Assembly (NCBI RefSeq): GCF_000717715.1
Contig: NZ_JOAI01000012.1
Location: forward strand, 141,953-205,952
Source: Streptomyces sp. NRRL B-24484
GTDB lineage: Bacteria; Actinomycetota; Actinomycetes; Streptomycetales; Streptomycetaceae
Length of the DNA: 64,000 bases
Direction of reading: 5' to 3'
Part shown: positions 26,472 to 35,657 of the stretch, piece after piece
How the letters are laid out: the number at the start of each line of letters is the position of its first letter
Position numbering within the stretch: the first letter of the stretch is position 1
The notes under the pieces: model-generated
The model's database searches: none
What the model was told of the DNA's origin: nothing
What the model saw: only the letters and a program-made list of their open reading frames with translations
Program-made: the position numbers and the translations under genes

Positions 26472-27592
26472 CAGATCTCCATCCCGAACGGGAGGGTGAA
26501 GCGGACGTCACCCTCGACCATGTCGCGCATGTCGGCGACGTTGTGGCGGTTCATCAGGATTCGCTCCAGGCCGAGACCGAAGGCGAACCCGCTGTAGCGG
26601 TTGGGGTCGACACCGGCGGCGACCAGCACCCGCGGGTTGACGACACCGCAGCCGCCGAGCTCGATCCAGCCCTCGGAGGAGCAGGTGCGGCAGGGGCGGT
26701 CCGGGTTGCCGACGCTCTCACCGCGGCAGACGAAGCACTGCAGGTCCACCTCGGCGCTCGGCTCGGTGAACGGGAAGTACGAGGGGCGCCAGCGCAGTTC
26801 GAGGTGGCCGCCGATCAGCTTCTCGACCAGCACCTCGATGGTGCCCTTGAGGTCGGCGAAGGTGATGCCCTCGTCCACCGCGAGGCCCTCGACCTGGCGG
26901 AAGACCGGGGTGTGCGTGGCGTCCAGCTCGTCGGTGCGGTACACCCGGCCGGGGCTCACCGCGTACAGCGGCGGCTGGCGGTCGAGCATGGTGCGGATCT
27001 GCACCGGGGAGGTCTGGGTGCGCAGCACCACGCCGGAGTCGGCGGAGCCGTCCGGGGCCTGCACGAAGAAGGTGTCCTGCATGGAACGGGCCGGGTGGTC
27101 CGGGTGCAGGTTGAGGGCGTCGAAGTTCAGCCACTCCGCCTCGACCTCCGGGCCGGAGGCGACCTCGTAGCCCATGGCCACGAAGGTGTCCTCGATGCGC
27201 TCGGCCATGGTGGTCAGCGGGTGCCGGGCGCCGCGCGGTGCGCGGTCGTACGGCAGGGTGACGTCCACCGCCTCCTCGACCAGCACGCGGGCGTCCCGCT
27301 CCGCCTCCAGCTCGGTCTGGCGGCGCGCCAGGGCCTGGTTGACGGCCCCGCGGGCCTGGCCGATCAGCTTGCCGGCCGCCGCCTTGGCGTGCGGCGGCAG
27401 GGCGCCGATCTCACGGTTGGCGAGCGCGAGCGGCGAACGGTCGCCGGTGTGGGCGACCTTGGCCTGCTTCAGCGCGTCGAGGTCGGCGGCGGCGGCGAAC
27501 GCGGCGATCGCCTCGTCCCGGGCCTGCTCCACCACCTCGGGCTTGAGGGCCTCGACCTCGACCGGGTCGTACGACTTGTTGGGTGCCGACAT
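26471..27592 (-). CDS. pheS: Phenylalanyl-tRNA synthetase alpha subunit
   Basis: This 373-residue catalytic subunit attaches phenylalanine to tRNA-Phe. The N-terminal coiled coil is followed by the class-II catalytic domain: motif 2 ([13 protein letters not shown]), the HTPVFRQ region and motif 3 ([16 protein letters not shown]). A zinc-binding-like set of cysteines ([16 protein letters not shown]) lies near 285-310, as in many actinobacterial PheS. The ATG at 27592 yields the family N-terminus. A TACACT -10 candidate lies about 160 bp upstream; I found no T-box. Confidence 0.96.
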   Translation of the reverse strand: MSAPNKSYDPVEVEALKPEVVEQARDEAIAAFAAAADLDALKQAKVAHTGDRSPLALANREIGALPPHAKAAAGKLIGQARGAVNQALARRQTELEAERDARVLVEEAVDVTLPYDRAPRGARHPLTTMAERIEDTFVAMGYEVASGPEVEAEWLNFDALNLHPDHPARSMQDTFFVQAPDGSADSGVVLRTQTSPVQIRTMLDRQPPLYAVSPGRVYRTDELDATHTPVFRQVEGLAVDEGITFADLKGTIEVLVEKLIGGHLELRWRPSYFPFTEPSAEVDLQCFVCRGESVGNPDRPCRTCSSEGWIELGGCGVVNPRVLVAAGVDPNRYSGFAFGLGLERILMNRHNVADMRDMVEGDVRFTLPFGMEI

Positions 27593-27825
27593 CTCTATCT
27601 TTCCCGTGCTCCTGCTCGTGAAGTGGATGGCTCGCCCTTGCGCTACGCCCGGCGTGGCCGGAACACGGGCGGCCCCTGACCGGTGCCGGGAGCTGACCGG
27701 GAGGGGTGTCCGCGGCACGGCCGCGCAGGGCGTCCCACAACGCCAAAGGTCGAGTGTAGTCGCAGCACGCCGACGGCCGGTTCGCCGTCCGTGGCCGTGC
27801 GCGCGAGGAGCCCGCCGGGCGCGGA

Positions 27826-28929
27826 CTACAGCATGAAGTCCGGCACGCCCGCGGGCAGGATAAATCGGAACCGGGCGCCGCCCGAGGGGGCCCGGCTGAT
27901 CCGGATGACGCCGCCGTGCGCCTCCACGATGCCCTTGACGATGTAGAGGCCGAGACCGGTGCCGCCGCGCTTGGAGCCGCGCCAGAACCGGGTGAAGACG
28001 CGCGGCATCGACTCCTCGGGGATGCCGCTGCCTTCGTCGCTCACGGTGACCGCTGTCCCTTCCACCGTCCTCGGCGGGGTGCCCGGATGCTGCCGGCCGG
28101 CCGCCTCGACGATCTCGACGGCGGGGGCCACCTCGATGGTGACAGTCCCCTCGCCGTGCCGCACGGCATTTTCCAGCAGGTTGGCCAGCACCTGGTCGAT
28201 CTTGTCCGGGTCGCCCCACTGCTGGCGCAGGCCGTCGGCGATCCGGATGTCGAAGCGCTCGGCCGGGATGCCGGCCGCCACCTTGCCGTCCACGTGCCGG
28301 CGGACGGCCGCCGCCAGGTCGACCACCTGCTTGCGGATCTCCAGCCGGCCCGCGTCGATCCGGGAGATGTCGAGCAGCTCGGCGATCAGCCGGGTGACCC
28401 GGTCGGCGTCGGCGTCGACGGTCTCCAGCATCACCCGCTTCTGCCCGTCGTTGAACCGCTCCCACTTGGCCAGCAGGGTCGCCGTGAACCCCTTGACGCT
28501 GGTCAGCGGCGAGCGCAGCTCGTGCGCGACGGTGGCGATCAGCTCGGCGTGGCTGCGCTCGGTGCGCCGCCTCGCCTCGGTGCCGCGCAGCGCGACCACC
28601 ACCCGCTGCACCGGGCCGCCGGGCCGCTCCCGCACGTACCGGGCGGAGACGAGCACCTCGCAGCCGCCGGGCAGCAGCAGGTTCCGCTCGGGCTGGCCGG
28701 TGCGCACCGCGAGACCGCCGTACGGGTCGGTGAGCTTCCACCAGCGGCGGCCGTCGAGGTCCTCCAGCGGCAGGGCGTCCTCCAGCGCGGTGCCGAGCAC
28801 CGCGTCGGGGCGGCGCCCGGTGAGCCGGGCCGCGGCCCGGTTGAAGCAGACCACCCGGCCGTCGCCGTCCGCGACGACCAGGCCGTCGGGCAGGTCGTCC
28901 GGGTCCAGCTCCGCCCCGCTGCCGACCAT
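27826..28929 (-). CDS. Soluble PAS-domain sensor histidine kinase
   Basis: This 367-residue kinase has an N-terminal PAS domain (about residues 12-110, LPDGLVVADGDGRVVCFNRAA), a HisKA segment with the phospho-accepting His in VAHELRSPLTSVKGF, and an HATPase domain (ENAVRHG, VSDEGSGIP, GGTGLGLYIVKGI). It has no membrane segment and no adjacent response regulator, so it is an orphan cytosolic kinase. The ATG at 28929 follows GGAGGA. This kinase next to a SpoU methyltransferase and rplT is, from memory, a conserved streptomycete arrangement. Confidence 0.9.
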   Translation of the reverse strand: MVGSGAELDPDDLPDGLVVADGDGRVVCFNRAAARLTGRRPDAVLGTALEDALPLEDLDGRRWWKLTDPYGGLAVRTGQPERNLLLPGGCEVLVSARYVRERPGGPVQRVVVALRGTEARRRTERSHAELIATVAHELRSPLTSVKGFTATLLAKWERFNDGQKRVMLETVDADADRVTRLIAELLDISRIDAGRLEIRKQVVDLAAAVRRHVDGKVAAGIPAERFDIRIADGLRQQWGDPDKIDQVLANLLENAVRHGEGTVTIEVAPAVEIVEAAGRQHPGTPPRTVEGTAVTVSDEGSGIPEESMPRVFTRFWRGSKRGGTGLGLYIVKGIVEAHGGVIRISRAPSGGARFRFILPAGVPDFML

Positions 28930-28976
28930 GGGTGTCCTCCCCTGACCCACCACCGTGCTCCCCGCCGAGGCCGACC

Positions 28977-29852
28977 CTAGCGCTCCTGCGGCCGTGTGCG
29001 ACACCCTCCGGGCGAGCGCTGCGCACGGGCCGAGGCGTAGAGGCACACGGCGGCGGCCGTGGCCAGGTTGAGGCTCTCGGCGTGTCCGTGGATGGGCACG
29101 CGCACCACCTCGTCGGCGAGTGCGCGGGTCTCCTCCGGCAGACCCCAGGCCTCGTTGCCGAACACCCAGGCGACCGGCGCACCGAGGGTGCCCTCGTCGA
29201 GCTCCTGGTCGAGGTCGCGCTCGCCCGCGCCGTCCGCCGCCAGCACCCGCACGCCGGCCGCACGCAGCCGGGCGACGGCCTCCTCGATCGGCACCCCGGT
29301 GGCGAACGGCAGGTGGAAGAGGCTGCCCACCGAGGCGCGGACGGCCTTCGGGTTGTACAGGTCCACCGAGGCGTCGGTCAGCACCACGGCCTCCGCACCG
29401 GCGGCGTCGGCCGTCCTCAGCACGGTGCCGGCGTTGCCGGGGTCGCGGACGTGCGCGAGCACCGCGACCAGCCGCGGCCGGGACTTCAGCACCTCCTCGA
29501 AGGGGGTGTCGATGAAGCGGCACAGCGCGACGATGCCCTGCGGGGTGACGGTGTCACAGATCTCCGCGATCACCTCCTCGGTGGCGGTGATCAGCGGCAG
29601 CCCGGCCGCGCGGGCGGCGTCCGCGATGTCGGCGTGCCGCTCCAGCGCCTGCGGGGTGAGGTAGACCTCGACCACCGCGTGCTCGGCCGAACCCGGCAGC
29701 CGCCCGTACGCCACCGCCTCGCGGACGGCCTGCGGGCCCTCGGCCAGGAAGCGGCGGTCCTTGCCGCGCTGGTTCCGCTTGGCCAGCCGACGTGCGGCGA
29801 CGACGCGCGGGGAGCGCAGTGAGGTGAGCAGGGGGGTGTCGGTGCTCTGCAT
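28977..29852 (-). CDS. SpoU/TrmH-family rRNA or tRNA 2'-O-methyltransferase
   Basis: This 291-residue SPOUT methyltransferase has an N-terminal substrate-binding domain (RFLAEGPQAVREAV) and the knotted C-terminal domain with motif 1 VRDPGNAGTVLRTADAAGA, motif 2 VAWVFGNEAWGLPEE and motif 3 IPIHGHAESLNLATAAAVCLY-like sequence. These enzymes methylate ribose 2'-OH groups of rRNA or tRNA. The ATG at 29852 gives the usual length. It lies after the rplT terminator, so it probably has its own promoter; the kinase gene follows 47 bp later on the same strand. Confidence 0.9.
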   Translation of the reverse strand: MQSTDTPLLTSLRSPRVVAARRLAKRNQRGKDRRFLAEGPQAVREAVAYGRLPGSAEHAVVEVYLTPQALERHADIADAARAAGLPLITATEEVIAEICDTVTPQGIVALCRFIDTPFEEVLKSRPRLVAVLAHVRDPGNAGTVLRTADAAGAEAVVLTDASVDLYNPKAVRASVGSLFHLPFATGVPIEEAVARLRAAGVRVLAADGAGERDLDQELDEGTLGAPVAWVFGNEAWGLPEETRALADEVVRVPIHGHAESLNLATAAAVCLYASARAQRSPGGCRTRPQER

Positions 29853-29944
29853 GCTCTCGTTCTCTGAGGACTCTGAGGAGGCGTACTCGGTGCGGAGGCG
29901 GGTCGGGCCGGCGCCCGGCGGGCCGCACGGCCCGGAATGCGCGT

Positions 29945-29977
29945 CGGGCCCGCAGGCGGTGTGAACCTGCGGGCCCG
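29945..29977 (-). terminator. Terminator after rplT
   Basis: A 12-bp stem (29945-29956 with 29966-29977) and 9-nt loop close the infC-rpmI-rplT operon. Confidence 0.8.
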
Positions 29978-30007
29978 AAGAGCTCACCTACTGCGGCATC
30001 GCCTGGA

Positions 30008-30391
30008 TCAGGCGGCCTTGGGGGCGTTGACGTCCTCCGGCAGCGCCTTCTGGGCGACCTCGACCAGCACGGCGAACGCGGCGGCGTCGTTGACGGCCAG
30101 GTCGGCGAGCATCTTGCGGTCGATCTCGACGCCCGCGGCCTTCAGGCCCTGCACGAAGCGGTTGTAGGTCATGCCGTTGGCACGGGCCGCAGCGTTGATG
30201 CGCTGGATCCAGAGCTGACGGAAGTCGCCCTTGCGCTTCTTGCGGTCGTTGAAGTTGTAGACGAGCGAGTGGGTGACCTGCTCCTTGGCCTTGCGGTAAA
30301 GGCGGGAGCGCTGGCCGCGGTAACCGCTGGCCCGCTCGAGGATGACCCGGCGCTTCTTGTGGGCGTTGACTGCCCGCTTGACGCGTGCCAC
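30008..30391 (-). CDS. rplT: 50S ribosomal protein L20
   Basis: This 127-residue protein has the standard L20 features: a basic N-terminal arm ([38 protein letters not shown]) and the globular [23 protein letters not shown] core. It binds 23S rRNA early in 50S assembly and in some bacteria regulates its own operon. The start is a GTG at 30391, preceded by AAGGAG. It is the last gene of the infC operon. Confidence 0.98.
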   Translation of the reverse strand: MARVKRAVNAHKKRRVILERASGYRGQRSRLYRKAKEQVTHSLVYNFNDRKKRKGDFRQLWIQRINAAARANGMTYNRFVQGLKAAGVEIDRKMLADLAVNDAAAFAVLVEVAQKALPEDVNAPKAA

Positions 30392-30494
30392 TTGATTACT
30401 CCTTGGGTTGGACCGCGGATCACTCCTGGCGGTCCGTCAATCGATTGGGTCGGGAAGGATCAGCCGGTCCCGCGGGGGTGCCGCGGGTGGGCGA

Positions 30495-30689
30495 TCACTT
30501 GCCCAGAAGCTTCTTGATCTTCTTGGCGTCGCCGGGGGCCATCTCGGCGTTGCCGGCCAGCTTGCGGGTCAGCGTGGAGGGCTTGTGCTCCAGGAGGTGG
30601 CGACGGCCGGCACGCTCGCGCAGCACCTTCCCGGAGCCAGTGATCTTGAAGCGCTTGCTGGCGCCGCTGTGCGTCTTCTGCTTCGGCAT
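30495..30689 (-). CDS. rpmI: 50S ribosomal protein L35
   Basis: This 64-residue basic protein starts [31 protein letters not shown], the L35 signature, and ends KKIKKLLGK. It is a late-binding protein of the 50S subunit. Two strong hairpins in the 130-bp gap to infC and a GC-rich hairpin before rplT suggest post-transcriptional control of the operon. Confidence 0.97.
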   Translation of the reverse strand: MPKQKTHSGASKRFKITGSGKVLRERAGRRHLLEHKPSTLTRKLAGNAEMAPGDAKKIKKLLGK

Positions 30690-30718
30690 GTCGCCGTATC
30701 TCCTCGTCGGTCCGCCCC

Positions 30719-30784
30719 GGCCCGCACAGTGCTGTGCGGGCCAGGAGTGGATTGATCTCCCGGCCGGGGCGGGAGCCCCGGCCG
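30719..30784 (-). promoter_or_regulatory. Two tandem hairpins between infC and rpmI
   Basis: Stem A pairs 30719-30728 with 30733-30742 (10 bp, 4-nt loop), and stem B pairs 30761-30770 with 30775-30784 (10 bp, 4-nt loop). Neither is followed by a U-run on the minus strand. They may be processing or stability elements, or a ribosomal-protein leader for rpmI-rplT. Confidence 0.6.
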
Positions 30785-30819
30785 ATGTGGCCGTCCGCGC
30801 GGGAACCGGGCCTTTCGGC

Positions 30820-31539
30820 TCAGCTCTCCTGCGCGGTGTCGGCCGGCTGCTCGACCTCGGCGGCGGGCGCGTCCTCGACGTCCTCGACGGCGTCCTCGGC
30901 CTCGACGGCGTCGACGGCCTCAACGGCGTCCTCGGCCTCGGCGTCCGCGGCAGCACCGGGGGTGCGGCCCTGACGCTCGGCCTTGCGGGCGTCCGCGAGG
31001 GCACGCGCCTCGGCCATCGCCTCGGTCTTCTTCTTGTGCGGGCCGAGAACCATGATCATGTTACGGCCGTCCTGCTTGGCCGAGGACTCCACGAAGCCCA
31101 GGTCCTGGACGTCCTCCGCGAGGCGCTGCAGCAGTCGGAAGCCCAGCTCGGGGCGGGACTGCTCACGACCGCGGAACATGATCGTGATCTTGACCTTGTC
31201 GCCCTGCTTGAGGAACCGGACGACGTGACCCTTCTTGGTGTCATAGTCGTGCGGGTCGATCTTCGGCCGGAGCTTCATCTCCTTGATGACCGTGTGCGCC
31301 TGGTTCTTGCGCGCCTCACGGGCCTTCATGGCCGACTCGTACTTGAACTTGCCGTAGTCCATGAGCTTGCACACCGGCGGCCGTGCGGTCGCCGCGACCT
31401 CGACCAGGTCGAGGTCGTACTCCTGGGCAAGCTCCAGCGCCTTGGCAAGCGGAACGATGCCGACCTGCTCGCCGCTGGGACCGACGAGTCGCACCTCGGG
31501 GACGCGAATCCGGTCGTTGATGCGGGGCTCGGTGCTGAT
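30820..31539 (-). CDS. infC: Translation initiation factor IF-3 with ATC start codon
   Basis: This 239-residue protein has the IF3 N-domain ([27 protein letters not shown]) and C-domain ([30 protein letters not shown]), followed by an acidic tail of about 45 residues rich in Ala, Glu and Asp. The frame begins with ATC at 31539: GAGGAGG lies 4 nt upstream, and the conserved residues [11 protein letters not shown] lie upstream of the first conventional start (31494). Rare start codons in infC allow IF3 to limit its own translation. IF3 keeps the 30S subunit free and checks initiator pairing. Confidence 0.95.
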   Translation of the reverse strand: MSTEPRINDRIRVPEVRLVGPSGEQVGIVPLAKALELAQEYDLDLVEVAATARPPVCKLMDYGKFKYESAMKAREARKNQAHTVIKEMKLRPKIDPHDYDTKKGHVVRFLKQGDKVKITIMFRGREQSRPELGFRLLQRLAEDVQDLGFVESSAKQDGRNMIMVLGPHKKKTEAMAEARALADARKAERQGRTPGAAADAEAEDAVEAVDAVEAEDAVEDVEDAPAAEVEQPADTAQES

Positions 31540-31660
31540 GGGGCCTCCTCGGTTGCACCTTCTTCAGTACGGCCGTCGGGCGGCGGTCGTACGTCGTGGT
31601 TTCGACCACTGGGCGGGGCTTCATTCATGCTCCGCTGCCCGAAGGGGCACCGAACGCACG

Positions 31661-31690
31661 AAAAAAGCCCCGCACGGTACAGGCGGGGCT
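31661..31690 (-). terminator. Intrinsic attenuator-like terminator in the infC leader
   Basis: An 8-bp stem (31666-31673 with 31683-31690) is followed on the minus strand by a run of five T. It is the only U-tailed hairpin of this kind I found in the window. It lies about 120 nt before the infC start and downstream of a possible TATGCT -10 at 31884-31889, so it could attenuate the IF3-L35-L20 operon. Confidence 0.65.
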
Positions 31691-31912
31691 CCACACAACC
31701 GGAGCGTCCTCGGCGGGACGCCACTGGCGAGCGCGCACCTCGCGGTGAGCGTCGCGGACCGGACCCGTCGACCCGGGGGTCGATCGGGTGGGAGACTGTC
31801 GCGGTTGCCCTCTCGGGCCTCCTGGGTGGAGCCTCCACTTGCTGGCCGGGCGTCCGTACGGACTCCTGGCCGGTCAGTCTCGAAGCATAGCAGCGTTTGG
31901 ACGGACACCGTT
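31691..31912 (-). promoter_or_regulatory. infC operon leader and promoter region
   Basis: About 220 bp between the attenuator and the divergent DUF1844 gene hold no gene. The minus strand has a TATGCT -10 candidate (31889-31884) without a clear -35. The leader contains GC-rich pairing segments that could form an antiterminator, but I could not fix one structure. Confidence 0.45.
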
Positions 31913-31982
31913 ATTCCGGCCCCGGTCACGCCGCCTTGTACGCTCCCTGTGTACGTCCACCGGCCAGACGGAGTGAGTCACC

Positions 31983-32354
31983 TTGACCAGCCAGCCCCAC
32001 GAGCACGACGACGAGCAGGCCGTCGGCTTCGACGACCTCACCCGCGACATCGCCGAGGTCCCGGCGGTCGAGGTGATCACCACCGTCGCCGTCCACCTCA
32101 TGAGCGCGGCCGCCGTCAAGTGCGGCCTCGCCGAGGGCGGCGAGGCGGACAAGGACCTCGACGAGGCCCGCAAGCTGATCACCGCGCTGGCCGGGCTGGT
32201 CACCGCCGGCGCCCCGGAGATCTCCAACTTCCACGCCGCACCGCTCCGGGACGGCCTGCGCTCCCTGCAGCTCGCCTTCCGCGAGGCCTCCGTCGTCCCG
32301 GACGCCCCGGGCGCCGGCCCCGGCGAGAAGTTCACCGGCCCGGTCTACTCCTGA
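31983..32354 (+). CDS. DUF1844 protein
   Basis: This 123-residue acidic protein begins MTSQPHEHDDEQAVGFDDLTRDIAEVPAVEVITTVAVHLMSAAAVKCGL, the DUF1844 pattern, in which the central helix pair includes LDEARKLITALAGLV. Function is unknown. The TTG start at 31983 has GGAG about 11 bp upstream. It is divergent from infC and probably monocistronic, as commonly found beside infC in streptomycetes. Confidence 0.85.
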   Translation: MTSQPHEHDDEQAVGFDDLTRDIAEVPAVEVITTVAVHLMSAAAVKCGLAEGGEADKDLDEARKLITALAGLVTAGAPEISNFHAAPLRDGLRSLQLAFREASVVPDAPGAGPGEKFTGPVYS

Positions 32355-32390
32355 CCGGAGCCACCCGCCCCGGGTTCCGGGGCGACCACT

Positions 32391-32497
32391 GAGGGGCGCG
32401 TGGGGGCACCTCCCGGCCGAAGGCTGGGGGAGAACCGCGAGAGGCGGAAGTGACGGCGTTGCACCTTCCGCTGCGCGCGGCTCCCCGCGCCCCTCGT
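32391..32497. repeat. Palindromic intergenic repeat of streptomycete type
   Basis: GAGGGGCGCG (32391-32400) recurs inverted as CGCGCCCCTC (32487-32497). Inside lies the GGGGGCACCTCC...GGCTGGGGGAG type of imperfect palindrome often found scattered in streptomycete intergenic regions. It has no coding potential and may act as a terminator between the convergent genes. Confidence 0.55.
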
Positions 32498-32505
32498 GGT
32501 TCTCC

Positions 32506-33249
32506 CTACTCCCCCGCGGAGTAGAACGGCTCCTCCGGGAGGTCGGTGCGGAGCACGGCGAGCTGCAGGCCGCGGTCCAGGCGGACCCGGAGGGTGGCGT
32601 CGCCGGCGAGCCCCGCGACCAGCCGGTCGACGGCGCCCCGCAGCTCCTCCTCCCCCGCCCCGGCGGCGGGCACCAGCGCGAGCACCGCGTCCGCGTCGCC
32701 GTCCGGCCGCAGGTACCCGCGGGCCACCGCGGGCTCCGCCGCGAGCAGTCCCCGCAGGGCCCCGTGCACGTCCGGGTCGGCGACCGGCCTGACGTACCGG
32801 CGGTTCTCGGCGACGGCCCGCAGCCGGGCCCCGTTCAGCAGGTAGGTGACCGGCCCGGCGGGGTCCACCAGCAGGGTGTCGGCGCGCTCCGAGAAGGCCA
32901 CCATGGCGGCCTGCGGCGCGGCCACCGGCGCCGGCCGGGCGTCCGCACGCCAGCGGGCCAGGGTCTCCAGCGAGGTGAAGGCCGGCAGGGCGCGCCGCCC
33001 GTCGGCGGCCTCGATGACCGGCACGGCCATGTCGCTGGTCTTCTCGTGCTTCAGCCCGTTCGCATCGGTCTCGACCTCGCCGAGCAGGGCGACGATCGGC
33101 ACCATCAGCCGGCTCGGGGTCAGGGCGTCGAGGAGTGCGGGCTCCTGCGACGGGTCCTGCGCCCAGGCGGCGAGGGCGCGGACGAGGCGCGGGTCGGCGG
33201 TGCCGTCGTCGTCGGCGAATCCGGGGTTCGGAATGTTCTTGGGCTCCAC
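32506..33249 (-). CDS. SseB-family protein
   Basis: This 247-residue protein has the SseB/SseB C-terminal layout: NIPNPGFADDDGTADPRLVRALAAWAQDP, LMVPIVALLGEVE and a later region AGDATLRVRLDRGLQLAVL. The family is widespread in actinobacteria and its cellular role is unclear. I chose the GTG at 33249 because a TACCCT -10 lies 6 nt upstream, which fits a leaderless mRNA; a GTG at 33267 would add 6 residues. Confidence 0.82.
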   Translation of the reverse strand: MEPKNIPNPGFADDDGTADPRLVRALAAWAQDPSQEPALLDALTPSRLMVPIVALLGEVETDANGLKHEKTSDMAVPVIEAADGRRALPAFTSLETLARWRADARPAPVAAPQAAMVAFSERADTLLVDPAGPVTYLLNGARLRAVAENRRYVRPVADPDVHGALRGLLAAEPAVARGYLRPDGDADAVLALVPAAGAGEEELRGAVDRLVAGLAGDATLRVRLDRGLQLAVLRTDLPEEPFYSAGE

Positions 33250-33355
33250 CCGTCGAGGGTATGCCACCCGTACGTCCGGCCCCGGGGCCGGCTTCTCAGA
33301 CGCCGCTCACCCCGGCCTCACCCGGGCCCAAGGACTCCGGCCCAGGATCGCCGGC

Positions 33356-34336
33356 ATGACCTCGGCCCGACGGACCCGCACCGCCGCCCGCAGGCGCCGC
33401 CGCCGGCAGCGCCGCGGCGCCCTCCTGGCCGTCCTCGCCCTCGCCGCGACGGGCCTGTGGCTGCACCGGGAGCGGTCGGACGGGGGCACCGTGCCCGTCG
33501 CGGCGGCCGCGGTGTCGGCGGCCCCGGAGGTCGACCCGGACGCGGAGCTCGCGGCCGCGGTGCAGGACAGCGGCGGCCACCTGGCGGTCGCCGTGCTGGA
33601 CACCGCCTCCGGGGCGAGCGCCGCCTACGGGACGGACCGGTTCGTCACCGCCAGCATCGTCAAGGTGGACATCCTCGCCGCCCTGCTGTGGCGGTCCGGC
33701 GGGATGCTGACGGAGGAGCAGCGGACCGCCGCCGCGCTGATGATCGAGAACAGCGACAACGACGCGACCACCGACCTGTTCGGCCAGATCGGCAAGGACG
33801 AAGGCCTGGACGCCGCCAACGCCGCGTTCGGGCTCACCGGGACGACCGCCGGCACCGACGGCTACTGGGGCCTGACCACCACCACCGCCGAGGACCAACT
33901 GCGGCTGCTGCAAATGGTGTTCGGCACGGACGGCGTGCTGGGCGACGAATCCCGCGCCTACCTGCAGAAGCTGATGGGGCTGATCGCCGCCGACCAGCGC
34001 TGGGGCGTCTCGGCCGCGGACGACGACCACGCGGTGCACCTCAAGAACGGCTGGCTGCCGCGGACGGCCGAGGGTGCCTGGGTGATCAACAGCATCGGCC
34101 GGGTGGTGCACGACGGACGGGAGCTGCTGGTCGCGGTGCTGACCGACGGCTCGGACACCGAGGAGGAGGGGATCGCCCTGGTGGAGTCGGTGGCCACCGC
34201 GGCCGCGGACAGCCTGACCTCCGCCACGCCGTCCGCGACGGTCTCCCCCACCGCCTCCCCCACCGTGTCGCCGGCCGCGTCCCCGGCCGCGTCCGGAGCG
34301 GAGGCCTCCCCGGTCGCCGCCTCTACCCAGCGGTAG
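33356..34336 (+). CDS. Exported class-A beta-lactamase-fold serine hydrolase
   Basis: This 326-residue protein has an Arg-rich N-terminus, one membrane or signal segment (GALLAVLALAATGLWLH, 21-37), and a serine-hydrolase domain with S100-x-x-K103 (SIVK), an SDN-type motif (ENSDNDATT) and a KNG box (LKNGWLP). The last 60 residues are a Ser/Thr/Ala/Pro tail. These motifs match penicillin-interacting enzymes; a beta-lactamase omega-loop glutamate is not clear. It may be a peptidoglycan-related enzyme or a weak beta-lactamase. Confidence 0.82.
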   Translation: MTSARRTRTAARRRRRRQRRGALLAVLALAATGLWLHRERSDGGTVPVAAAAVSAAPEVDPDAELAAAVQDSGGHLAVAVLDTASGASAAYGTDRFVTASIVKVDILAALLWRSGGMLTEEQRTAAALMIENSDNDATTDLFGQIGKDEGLDAANAAFGLTGTTAGTDGYWGLTTTTAEDQLRLLQMVFGTDGVLGDESRAYLQKLMGLIAADQRWGVSAADDDHAVHLKNGWLPRTAEGAWVINSIGRVVHDGRELLVAVLTDGSDTEEEGIALVESVATAAADSLTSATPSATVSPTASPTVSPAASPAASGAEASPVAASTQR

Positions 34337-34359
34337 GCACCGTGTGGGACGCTGCCGCC

Positions 34360-35580
34360 ATGGCCACCGACCTCGCCCCCGCCGTGTCCGGCGCCGTCTC
34401 GGACCGCTCCCGGTACGACCGGGCCACCGCGCACCTCGACGCGCCGTTCGCGATCGTCGACCTGGCCGCGTTCGACGCCAACGCGGCCGATCTGGTGCGC
34501 CGGGCCGGCGGCAAGCCGATCCGGGTCGCGAGCAAGTCGGTGCGCTGCCGCGCACTGCTGGAGCGGGTGCTGGCCACCGAGGGCTTCGCCGGGATCATGA
34601 GCTTCACCCTGGCCGAGTCGATCTGGCTGGCCCGCCAGGGATTCGCCGACGTCCTGCTCGCCTACCCGTCGGCCGACCGGGCCGGCTACGGCGAGCTGAC
34701 CGACGACCCGAAGCTCGCCGAGGCGGTCACCGTCCTGGTGGACGACCCTGCGCAGCTGGACCTCATCGACTCCTCCCGGCAGGGGTCGGAGACCGTCCGG
34801 GTCTGCCTCGAACTCGACACCTCGCTGGAGCTGTTCGGCGGACGGGTCCGCTTCGGAGCCCGGCGCTCGCCGCTGCGCACCCCCGAGGCCCTGGGCGCCC
34901 TCGCCGAGCAGGTGCAGGACCGGCCGGGCTTCCGGGTGGTCGGACTGATGGCGTACGAGGGCCACATCGCCGGTGTCGGCGACCGGGTGGCGGGCCGCCC
35001 GCTGCGCTCGCAGCTGGTGCGGATGATGCAGACCCGGGCGAGGGCCGAACTGGCCGAGCGGCGGGCCGCGGTGGTGCAGCGGCTGCGGCAGGTCGCCGAG
35101 CTGGAGTTCGTGAACGGCGGCGGCACCGGCAGTGTGGAGTCGACGGTGGCCGAGTCCTCCGTCACCGAGGTCGCTGCCGGCTCCGGGCTGTACCAGCCCC
35201 GGCTGTTCGACAACTACTCGTCGTTCCGGGGGCGTCCGGCGGCTCTGTTCGCGCAGCCGGTGGTCCGCCGGCCCGGCGTCGGTGTGGTGACGGTGCTGGG
35301 CGGCGGCTACCCGGCCTCCGGCCCGGCCGGGGCCGACCGCTCGCCCGTGCCGTACCTGCCGGAGGGTCTGCGCTACGACCCGCAGGAGGGCGCCGGCGAG
35401 GTGCAGACGCCGCTGCTCGGCGCCGCCGCGGACGACCTGCTGATCGGCGACCGGGTGTGGTTCCGGCACGCCAAGGCCGGCGAGCTGTGCGAGCGGTTCG
35501 CGGAGCTGCACCTGGTGGAGGGCGACCGGGTGGTGGAGACGGTGCCGACGTACCGCGGCGAGGGACGCACCTTCCTCTGA
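34360..35580 (+). CDS. Amino acid deaminase/aldolase-type PLP enzyme (alanine-racemase fold)
   Basis: This 406-residue protein has the fold-type-III barrel of alanine racemase N-terminal proteins. PIRVASKSVRCRALLERVL contains the PLP lysine, followed by GIMSFTLAESIWLARQG, GLMAYEGHIAGVGD and VNGGGTGSVEST. The C-terminal D-serine-dehydratase-like metal-binding domain would lie near DRVWFRHAKAGELCERF. Similar proteins are annotated as D-threonine aldolase or D-amino-acid deaminase; the substrate is not certain. Start ATG 34360. Confidence 0.8.
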   Translation: MATDLAPAVSGAVSDRSRYDRATAHLDAPFAIVDLAAFDANAADLVRRAGGKPIRVASKSVRCRALLERVLATEGFAGIMSFTLAESIWLARQGFADVLLAYPSADRAGYGELTDDPKLAEAVTVLVDDPAQLDLIDSSRQGSETVRVCLELDTSLELFGGRVRFGARRSPLRTPEALGALAEQVQDRPGFRVVGLMAYEGHIAGVGDRVAGRPLRSQLVRMMQTRARAELAERRAAVVQRLRQVAELEFVNGGGTGSVESTVAESSVTEVAAGSGLYQPRLFDNYSSFRGRPAALFAQPVVRRPGVGVVTVLGGGYPASGPAGADRSPVPYLPEGLRYDPQEGAGEVQTPLLGAAADDLLIGDRVWFRHAKAGELCERFAELHLVEGDRVVETVPTYRGEGRTFL

Positions 35581-35657
35581 GCCCTCGTGGGTCTTCATGG
35601 GACCTCGTGGGTCCTCGGAGGCGGGTGGTGCGCCCCTCGCCGGGGGTCGGGGGTCCG

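Noticed and set aside
27593..27825. T-box or phenylalanine leader attenuator before pheS
   Set aside because: I found no T-box sequence, no Phe-rich leader peptide and no U-tailed terminator in the leader.
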